From Leptolinea sp. UBA1437 (lineage in GTDB: Bacteria > Chloroflexota > Anaerolineae > Anaerolineales > Anaerolineaceae): a stretch of DNA of 6,112 bases. The notes below the pieces were generated by a model. That model saw nothing but the letters and a program-made list of their open reading frames with translations. It was not told where the DNA came from and did no database searches. The DNA is taken from NCBI GenBank assembly GCA_002329625.1, contig DCTP01000080.1:1-6112 (forward strand). The letters run 5' to 3'. Shown piece after piece: positions 1 through 4,901 of this stretch (its first letter is position 1; each line of letters opens with the position of its first letter). The position numbers and the translations under genes were made by a program.

Positions 1-78
1 TTAGAAAATAGCTATACGAAATATATCGGTTATGGAGACAACTTCAGCTGTTATCCGGTAAACAAAACTCTTCATTAA
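1..78 (+). CDS. 3' end of an unidentified plus-strand gene (partial)
   Basis: Frame 1 is open from the window edge to a TAA at 76-78 and would encode 25 C-terminal residues ending in PVNKTLH. The stretch is too short to recognise a family. The argument for a real gene is its context: an intrinsic terminator in the same direction begins 10 bases after this stop, which is normal spacing for a gene end. The gene would converge on the HD-GYP gene. Another plus frame is open from base 12 to 344, but it runs through the terminator and across the end of the HD-GYP gene, so it is less likely. No function can be given. Confidence 0.35.
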   Translation, partial: LENSYTKYIGYGDNFSCYPVNKTLH

Positions 79-88
79 CGGTTAACGT

Positions 89-118
89 AACTTCCCCGTT
101 CCGTTGCGGAAGTTTTTT
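89..118 (+). terminator. Rho-independent terminator, plus strand
   Basis: A perfect 7-bp stem, AACTTCC (89-95) with GGAAGTT (108-114), encloses a 12-base loop and runs into a six-T tract (113-118). In the minus direction the same stem is followed by ACGTTAACC, with no U-tract, so it is a good terminator only for plus-strand transcripts. It probably ends the gene entering from the left edge. It may also weakly hinder minus-strand transcription leaving the HD-GYP gene, for which I see no better terminator. Confidence 0.7.
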
Positions 119-162
119 GCCTTACGAAATCTCTTTTCCAAATGAATCGCAATTAACCGGTT

Positions 163-1545
163 TTAATCCACGCTTAATTCGAGTTTTTCCTCACGAAAAA
201 CTTTTGTACAATCATCGACAACTTCCGCATCAAACAGAATGTCCCGGTTCTTTTGAATTTCTGCCAGAGCCGCATCCAACCCCAAAGCTTCCCGGTAGGG
301 TCGATGATAGGTCATTGCTTCGACCACATCCGCAACACCGATAATCCTGCTTTCCAACAGAATCTCATCTCCTTTAAGCCCTCGCGGATATCCGGATCCG
401 TCGATTCTTTCGTGATGTTGGAGCACGATTTCGGCGATCGGCGAAGAAAATTCAATATTTTTCAAAATATCATGCCCGGTCTGAGAATGCTCTTTAATCA
501 GTTCAAATTCAAGCTTGGTGAGATGTCCCGGTTTGGCAAGAATATCAGCCGGAACACAAATTTTTCCGACATCATGCAATAAAGATGCAATGCGAATACT
601 TTCGACCTGTTTTTCACTCAGATTCATTCTTTTCGCGATGGCTTGAGCGATTTCGGCGACTCTTTTTTGATGACCGGCTGTATAGGGGTCTCGCATTTCA
701 ACCATCGAAGAAAGTGCTTGAACAGTTTCTTCCAATGTGTTCTGAAGTTTTTGGTAACTCTGTTGGAGTTCCTGTTCCATCATTTTTCGATTTGTAATAT
801 TATGCATAATGACGATTCCATGGGTAATATTGCCGTCGCTATCCCGATATGGAGAATAAACAATTTCAAAACATTGTCTTCCCTTCGCCGGAATCGAGAA
901 ACAGAGCTCGTCCCTGATTTGTTCGCCTTTCAAGCACCGGTCAAATTTATCCTTAAAAACATTTCGAAAAATGTCTTCTCCCCATACCTCACAAATGGAG
1001 TAACCTACAATATCTTTCCCGACATTCTTTCGAAACGCTCTATAAAAGCTCTTATTGACGGATTCGTAAATATAGTCACTGTTGATAAGAGCCATCATAT
1101 CGCTCGATGCATTAACAATAAAGTCGGACTCTCGATAACGTTTCTCGGCTATTTGGCGCGATTTTCGCTCACGGGCTTCCTGAAGCTCACGTTCAATTAC
1201 TGGCCCGAGCCGCCCGAGATGATCTTTCACCACATAATCATGCGCGCCTTCTTTCATCAACTGAACTGCATTTTCTTCTCCGATTGCTCCGGATACGAGA
1301 ATAAAAGGAATATCGATATCGCTTTCTTTCAACATGGACAGAGCTTCTTTCGTGCTGAAATGGGGCATATTGTAATCCGAGAGGATCAAATCCCAGTCTT
1401 TTTTCTGTAATGCCGAACGCATTTCCAAGGCGTTTTCGACTCTCTCATATTCGGGTTGAAACCCTCCTCGGCGTAACTCCCGTAAAATCAAGAGCGCATC
1501 ATCCTCCGAATCATCAATAATTAGTACCTTTAAATTTTTATCCAT
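163..1545 (-). CDS. Response regulator with receiver, PAS and HD-GYP domains (predicted cyclic di-GMP phosphodiesterase)
   Basis: This 460-residue protein is a predicted cytoplasmic output regulator. Residues 1-125 are a CheY-like receiver: acidic pair D11/D12, phospho-acceptor D57 in LSDYNMP, switch residue S85 and K107. Residues 137-256 are a PAS domain ending in the usual HNITNRK segment, followed by a short helical linker. Residues about 270-455 are an HD-GYP domain with the expected residues: HxxxR-like H292, HD at 324-325 with K328, H353, the paired H377/H378, and the DGSGYP signature at 382-387, then D406. HD-GYP proteins with these residues usually hydrolyse cyclic di-GMP to pGpG or GMP using a di- or tri-metal centre, so an active enzyme is predicted; activity itself is inference. 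The receiver resembles those commonly fused to PAS histidine kinases, but here the output is HD-GYP. The start ATG directly follows the stop of the upstream regulator and has a strong ribosome site, AAGGA, six bases upstream. It is the last gene of the signalling cluster. Confidence 0.93.
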   Translation of the reverse strand: MDKNLKVLIIDDSEDDALLILRELRRGGFQPEYERVENALEMRSALQKKDWDLILSDYNMPHFSTKEALSMLKESDIDIPFILVSGAIGEENAVQLMKEGAHDYVVKDHLGRLGPVIERELQEARERKSRQIAEKRYRESDFIVNASSDMMALINSDYIYESVNKSFYRAFRKNVGKDIVGYSICEVWGEDIFRNVFKDKFDRCLKGEQIRDELCFSIPAKGRQCFEIVYSPYRDSDGNITHGIVIMHNITNRKMMEQELQQSYQKLQNTLEETVQALSSMVEMRDPYTAGHQKRVAEIAQAIAKRMNLSEKQVESIRIASLLHDVGKICVPADILAKPGHLTKLEFELIKEHSQTGHDILKNIEFSSPIAEIVLQHHERIDGSGYPRGLKGDEILLESRIIGVADVVEAMTYHRPYREALGLDAALAEIQKNRDILFDAEVVDDCTKVFREEKLELSVD

Positions 1546-1992
1546 TCAGATTCCTTTTTCTCCGGGTAATTCGTTGATAGTCAACCAATAAGTGCTTAAT
1601 AATTGCATAACTTCTGTGAATCTATTAAAATCAATCGGCTTTCGGATATAACTGTTCGCTCCACATCGATAACATTGCCGAATATCCCATTCTTCATCCG
1701 AAGAGGTTAACATCACAACCGGTATGAATGCCGTTTTGCGGTTGCTTCGTAAGACTTTTAAGGTTTCAATGCCATCCATTCTGGGCATCTTCAAATCCAT
1801 AAAAATCACCGCCGGTAAATCGGAAGTACTCCGATCATCGTCATACTCATCCTTCTTCAACAGATATTCAAGGGCTTCAACTCCGTCCCGGGTTACGACC
1901 ACATTATCCGTCAGATTGCACTTTCTGAATACCCGTTTTGCTAACGTTATATCGTCAGGATTATCTTCAACCAACATAATTATTCGTTTCAT
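1546..1992 (-). CDS. Single-domain response regulator, CheY/Rcp1-like
   Basis: The protein has 148 residues and is a lone receiver domain with no DNA-binding or enzymatic output. Visible features are the acidic pocket E9/D10 followed by NPDD, the phospho-acceptor D66 in FMDLKMP, the switch residues T96/S97 and the conserved lysine-proline K118/P119. The long acidic loop between about residues 48 and 58 and the LP-x-V-I-F-M-D-L-K-M-P pattern are typical of Rcp1-type regulators that partner phytochrome-like kinases. It probably receives phosphate from the kinase encoded just upstream and acts through protein contact or as a phosphate shuttle or sink; this is inference. The TGA stop directly abuts the ATG of the HD-GYP regulator. 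The start was taken as the first ATG; an AAAGGG lies 12 bases upstream, somewhat far, and a second ATG five codons in would cut into the first beta strand. Confidence 0.93.
   Translation of the reverse strand: MKRIIMLVEDNPDDITLAKRVFRKCNLTDNVVVTRDGVEALEYLLKKDEYDDDRSTSDLPAVIFMDLKMPRMDGIETLKVLRSNRKTAFIPVVMLTSSDEEWDIRQCYRCGANSYIRKPIDFNRFTEVMQLLSTYWLTINELPGEKGI
1551..1559 (-). promoter_or_regulatory. Ribosome binding site of the HD-GYP gene, inside the upstream coding region
   Basis: On the minus strand the bases read AAAAAGGAA, with the GGA ending six bases before the ATG at 1545. It lies within the last codons of the single-domain regulator, whose TGA stop touches the ATG. This arrangement supports the chosen start and suggests that ribosomes finishing the first gene restart on the second. 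Confidence 0.7.
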
Positions 1993-2121
1993 ATATTGAT
2001 CGAGCCCTTTCTGCGTTATAGCAGTGAATAACGATTGACCGAGGTTTCTTTCTGCGTTCTTGTTTCAGAAGAGGATTTTGAAAGTTATTTTTCTAAATAT
2101 CAATTTTACTAGCATTTTATT
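1993..2121 (-). promoter_or_regulatory. Gap between kinase and regulator with possible internal promoter and 11-bp direct repeat
   Basis: On the minus strand, an extended -10 element TGC-TATAAC (bases 2023 down to 2015) could start transcription a few bases before the AAAGGG ribosome site, though no good -35 is present. A second candidate is TTGATA, 17 bases, then CAAAAT in the part nearer the kinase. The plus-strand word CTTTCTGCGTT occurs at 2007-2017 and 2048-2058, 41 bases apart, about four helical turns, and could be a paired protein site. I see no terminator here, so read-through from the kinase gene is possible as well. All of this is by eye. Confidence 0.3.
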
Positions 2122-4293
2122 TCATCTTTCAAGAGTAAAATAAAAAGTCGCTCCTTCTTCAACAGCGCTCTCTACCCATATATCTCCCCCATGACGGCGG
2201 ACAATCCGCTGGACCAAAGTCAGCCCGACACCCGTGCCAGCAAATTCCGAGTCACTGTGAAGACGCTGAAACGGAATAAAAAGTTTATTCGCATATTTCA
2301 TATCGAATCCCACACCGTTATCGCGTATAAAATAAACCGTCTTGCCTTCTTTCTCCGTTCTACCGAACTCTATTTTCGCGTCAGCCTGTTTTTGAGTAAA
2401 CTTCCAGGCGTTCCCGAGCAGATTCTCCATCACCGCCCGCAAAAGCGTCTTATCGCCAATTCCTTTTACATCCTCTTCAATTACAAATTCCACCTTTCGA
2501 TCCGGGTCATTTGTCCTTAATTCTGCGGTAATATCCCGCGCCATTGCGCTCAAATCCACTTCTTCGAATCTTATTTCACTTCTGCCCAATCGAGACAGTT
2601 GAAGAATCGAATTGATGAGTAAGCCCATCCGCTGGCTGGCTGCTCGAATCCGCATTAAATAATCTTTTCCTTCTTCATCCAGCTTATCTTGATAATCTTC
2701 CAGCAATGCCTGACTGAACCCATCGATCGTTCTGAGAGGAGCCCTTAGATCATGTGAAACGGAATAAGCAAACATTTCCAATTCCTGATTGGCAATTTCG
2801 AGCTCTCTACGCATTTTTGTTTCCGTAGTATCCACAACGGTCAAAAGCGTCGCTCTCTCTCCCTGATAATCGATTGCTACGTTGCTGATAATAGCGGGCA
2901 AAACACTGCCGTCTTTTTTGAGAAACTGAATATCATATGTATCTATAACATCCTTTCCGTTATAGCGGTCCCAAGCCCTTTTTAATACCAACTTCACTTC
3001 ATCTGGATGAATTAATTGAGCGATTTCCATATCCATTATTTCTTCTTCCGTGTATCCCAGCATCGCTCTAAATTGTTCGTTGGTAAAAATCATCCGCCCT
3101 TTTTTATGAATGGCGATACCCACTTGAGCGTGGCTGACAAGTGCCTTGTATTTTTCTTCCGATTTTTTAAGTTCTTGCGTCCGCTGCTCAACCCGCGTTT
3201 CAAGCTCCTCTTTATACTCTCTTAATTCCTGCTCGACCTTTTTTCTTTGAGTAATATCTCTCAGTACGATAACGGATCCCGTTTTGATGCCGAATCGATC
3301 ACTGATACGAGAGTATTTAATATCTAACTGTATGGCGGGATCTCGTAAGCCGATATCATCTTCCACAATCCGATTGGGATTTTCTTGAATCTTTTGTAAA
3401 AATTCTTCAACCTGCTTGGGATTTTCGAATTTGTTCCGATAGGTATAGATCAAATCTCTTAATCTGTTTTCGGACAGCGTTGCGGCTCCGATACTAGTTA
3501 ATCTTTCCACGGATGTATTTATATTTGTTATTCTTCCTTCATTGTCCGTAACTACAATTCCGTCTTCTATCGAATTAAATATTTCACTCAGAGAAGCTTT
3601 TTGATAGGTGATAATCGCATAAGCCTGAAGAAATATCACCGAAAGAATTGCCAAATAACCAAAAGGATATACATCCATCGGTAAATAACAGGAGAGAAAA
3701 TCCACCGCCGCAGATAAAGCGATGATGAGAGATATGAGATATAACTTAATTTGATCACGGCTTATCCCAGGTTTCATTTCTTGATATGCTTTGATGCACA
3801 GATAGATGGAACGGCCCATCAAAAAAGAAAAGAACAGCAAAAAAGGAGCCGATAAAATTCCGTATGTGACATAAGGACCCCAGAATCGTTCTTTAACTCC
3901 CGTTGCCAAGCTATTTGTCATTAAATCTAATAAGTAAAAAAACAAAGCAATCAGATAACTTAACGCAATATATTTTTTCTTGCTTTCAAACAATCCCAAA
4001 ACCGATATGGTAAGCATATAGATGGAAGGCGCGATCGCAACAATTCCCAGAAAGACAAAAACTTTATAAAACCAAATGACCAGAGCGGGATCTTTCATCA
4101 GATAGATGAAACCGGTACCGAATTGCCAGATTCCCGCGCTCAATGTACTGAAAAAAAACGCTTTTGTTATGAAGCTCTTTTCCTGCAACAGCACGTATAC
4201 CCCTAATAACACAATCAATGTGGTAGTCAGGAACATCGGAAGTGCATAGATATTAAAAGAATAGCTGGAATTGCTCAAAAGTTTCTCAATCAT
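2122..4293 (-). CDS. Membrane histidine kinase: multi-helix N-terminus, two PAS domains, HisKA and HATPase
   Basis: This 723-residue sensor kinase has about seven hydrophobic segments in residues 14-230 (near 14-36, 43-66, 72-100, 106-125, 140-166, 182-202 and 208-228), resembling the 7TM N-terminal region of some histidine kinases. PAS 1 spans about 234-350, a charged probable coiled coil 350-382, and PAS 2 about 383-495. The dimerisation/phosphorylation domain contains SHDLRAPLR with acceptor H514. The ATPase domain shows the N box (E623, N624, N628), the G1 box DNGVGF at 658-663, an F-box-like LFIPFQ near 671-676 and the G2 box GTGVGL at 686-691. All catalytic motifs are intact. The HDLRAPLR kinase type is common in phytochrome-like kinases, although there is no GAF/PHY or bilin domain here. 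There is no attached receiver, so phosphate probably passes to the regulators encoded downstream. The signal is unknown. The chosen ATG has an AAGGA 15 bases upstream, an unusually long spacing, but it precedes the first membrane helix sensibly. Confidence 0.94.
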   Translation of the reverse strand: MIEKLLSNSSYSFNIYALPMFLTTTLIVLLGVYVLLQEKSFITKAFFFSTLSAGIWQFGTGFIYLMKDPALVIWFYKVFVFLGIVAIAPSIYMLTISVLGLFESKKKYIALSYLIALFFYLLDLMTNSLATGVKERFWGPYVTYGILSAPFLLFFSFLMGRSIYLCIKAYQEMKPGISRDQIKLYLISLIIALSAAVDFLSCYLPMDVYPFGYLAILSVIFLQAYAIITYQKASLSEIFNSIEDGIVVTDNEGRITNINTSVERLTSIGAATLSENRLRDLIYTYRNKFENPKQVEEFLQKIQENPNRIVEDDIGLRDPAIQLDIKYSRISDRFGIKTGSVIVLRDITQRKKVEQELREYKEELETRVEQRTQELKKSEEKYKALVSHAQVGIAIHKKGRMIFTNEQFRAMLGYTEEEIMDMEIAQLIHPDEVKLVLKRAWDRYNGKDVIDTYDIQFLKKDGSVLPAIISNVAIDYQGERATLLTVVDTTETKMRRELEIANQELEMFAYSVSHDLRAPLRTIDGFSQALLEDYQDKLDEEGKDYLMRIRAASQRMGLLINSILQLSRLGRSEIRFEEVDLSAMARDITAELRTNDPDRKVEFVIEEDVKGIGDKTLLRAVMENLLGNAWKFTQKQADAKIEFGRTEKEGKTVYFIRDNGVGFDMKYANKLFIPFQRLHSDSEFAGTGVGLTLVQRIVRRHGGDIWVESAVEEGATFYFTLER

Positions 4294-4308
4294 ATGAATA
4301 CGAATCAG

Positions 4309-4320
4309 TCCTTTTTAGGA
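4309..4320 (-). promoter_or_regulatory. Small inverted repeat over the probable kinase ribosome binding site
   Basis: TCCT (4309-4312) and AGGA (4317-4320) flank four T on the plus strand. On the transcript the AAGGA that best fits a Shine-Dalgarno sequence sits in one arm, 15 bases before the ATG. A hairpin of only four base pairs would be weak, so any control of translation by it is speculative. Confidence 0.3.
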
Positions 4321-4380
4321 GTATTTGTTTGTTACAAAAAATCGTGAAAATTTTTAAATCCAGTAATTCTCTTGATCATT

Positions 4381-4386
4381 TTTATA
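4381..4386 (-). promoter_or_regulatory. Candidate -10 element for the kinase operon
   Basis: TATAAA on the minus strand, about 90 bases before the kinase ATG, matches five of six consensus bases. The bases 16-18 upstream do not form a recognisable -35, so this is only a best guess. No sigma-54 type element was seen. Confidence 0.2.
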
Positions 4387-4448
4387 GGCATCCCTTGTCG
4401 AAGCAAAAAGTTGTTTTTGTTTATTCCAATTTGAAAAAAAATATGCTG

Positions 4449-4475
4449 AATTACCGAAGGTAATTATACTTTTTT
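4449..4475. repeat. Hairpin with T-tracts on both sides, terminator-like
   Basis: AATTACC (4449-4455) and GGTAATT (4459-4465) form a perfect 7-bp stem with a three-base loop. On the plus strand a six-T tract follows at 4470-4475; on the minus strand an eight-T tract follows the stem (the A run at 4434-4441). The stem is poor in GC, so termination would be weak. It sits about 155 bases before the kinase start, where no annotated gene ends, so it may instead be an operator or end a short unannotated transcript. Confidence 0.35.
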
Positions 4476-4520
4476 CTCCGAAAGAAAACAGTAGAACCAC
4501 CAATTATTCCGCAATTCCAT

Positions 4521-4563
4521 ACAAATTATTTTCGTCTCGAAAAAATATAAGCGAATAATTTGT
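4521..4563. repeat. 10-bp perfect inverted repeat with internal smaller hairpin
   Basis: ACAAATTATT (4521-4530) is the exact reverse complement of AATAATTTGT (4554-4563), with a 23-base spacer. An alternative hairpin inside it pairs TTTTCG (4529-4534) with CGAAAA (4538-4543) around TCT. The overlap of the two means they would compete. A 10-bp match this close is somewhat unlikely by chance even in AT-rich DNA. It could be a regulator binding site or RNA structure. Confidence 0.45.
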
Positions 4564-4617
4564 CGAATCGCAGAAAAATATTTTCTTTCAAAAGTTGTTG
4601 AAATCAAAACGATTCGA
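4563..4617. repeat. 8-bp inverted repeat enclosing an A/T palindrome
   Basis: TCGAATCG (4563-4570) pairs with CGATTCGA (4610-4617). Inside lies AGAAAA (4572-4577) with TTTTCT (4581-4586). It starts where the preceding 10-bp repeat ends, giving consecutive potential stem-loops. Significance by eye is modest. Confidence 0.3.
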
Positions 4618-4641
4618 AAACTGTGGTATAAAAAACAACAG

Positions 4642-4665
4642 GGATTTCCGTCGATTAAGAAATCC
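4642..4665. repeat. 7-bp inverted repeat
   Basis: GGATTTC (4642-4648) and GAAATCC (4659-4665) enclose a 10-base loop. On the minus strand a six-T run follows six bases after the stem, too far for a typical intrinsic terminator. It is one of the cluster of palindromic elements in this region. Confidence 0.3.
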
Positions 4666-4814
4666 AAAAATTTGAGAAGAATAGTAAAGGGCAATATTTC
4701 ATCAAGAATTTTTTATTATCCGGATCCGATCCACTCGATATATTAATTGGAATACTATTTCAGGCAGACCCAGTCCGGGTGATTCAAATACAGAACAAAC
4801 AAATCGTTAGAAAA

Positions 4815-4842
4815 TTTAAAAACCTTTCCCCGCCCATATACT
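4815..4842 (+). promoter_or_regulatory. Candidate promoter of the glycosyltransferase gene
   Basis: TTTAAA (4815-4820) and TATACT (4837-4842) are 16 bases apart and match four and five of six consensus positions. Transcription would begin near 4849, leaving a leader of about 50 bases before the TTG start. A second possible element, the extended -10 TGG-TATAAA at 4624-4632, would give a leader of about 260 bases. Confidence 0.3.
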
Positions 4843-4887
4843 ATTCATTCTGTTTTTCGATAAAAAGACAGGTTAAAGTAAAGTTTT

Positions 4888-4892
4888 GGCGG
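4888..4892 (+). promoter_or_regulatory. Weak ribosome binding site before the TTG start
   Basis: GGCGG lies nine bases before the TTG at 4902 and is the only purine-rich G cluster at a suitable distance. It differs from the GGAGG consensus by one base. An in-frame TAA at 4893-4895 rules out any start further upstream, which narrows the start to ATT 4896 or TTG 4902. Confidence 0.4.
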
Positions 4893-4901
4893 TAAATTAA
4901 T

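Larger units (their letters stand above)
4294..4901. other. 608-base AT-rich divergent intergenic region without a convincing gene
   Basis: This stretch separates the kinase (minus) from the glycosyltransferase (plus) and must hold both promoters. It is clearly more AT-rich than the flanking genes, especially from about 4321 to 4700, and contains several inverted repeats, listed separately. The open frames in it have no good start or ribosome site and a composition expected from AT-rich noise. A small RNA, long leader or operator cluster is possible but not shown. Confidence 0.7.

Noticed and set aside
389..400. 12-base word TATCCGGATCCG shared with 4717-4728
   Set aside because: The first copy simply encodes part of the DGSGYP motif; the word is a near-palindrome and the second copy is probably coincidence.
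643..1410. 255-codon plus-strand open frame
   Set aside because: It lies wholly inside the REC-PAS-HD-GYP gene on the other strand, which has full domain motifs; the plus-strand translation shows none.
4464..4694. 76-codon minus-strand open frame in the intergenic region
   Set aside because: It starts at TTG with no ribosome site, is rich in F, I, Y and K as expected from AT-rich noise, and matches no family I know. Its stop codon overlapping the hairpin at 4449-4465 is curious but not enough.
4422..4754. 10-bp inverted pair TATTCCAATT / AATTGGAATA bounding 333 bases, like the ends of a small transposable element
   Set aside because: There is no target-site duplication, the match does not extend beyond 10 bp, and one such distant pair is expected by chance in 600 AT-rich bases.
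4768..4780. ACCC/GGGT small hairpin upstream of the glycosyltransferase
   Set aside because: Four base pairs only, with no following T-tract; not supportable as a terminator or riboswitch.
4659..4895. 78-codon plus-strand open frame leading to the TAA just before the glycosyltransferase
   Set aside because: It contains no ATG in frame, only a late GTG without a ribosome site, so a functional gene is unlikely. A gene remnant cannot be excluded but nothing recognisable is left.
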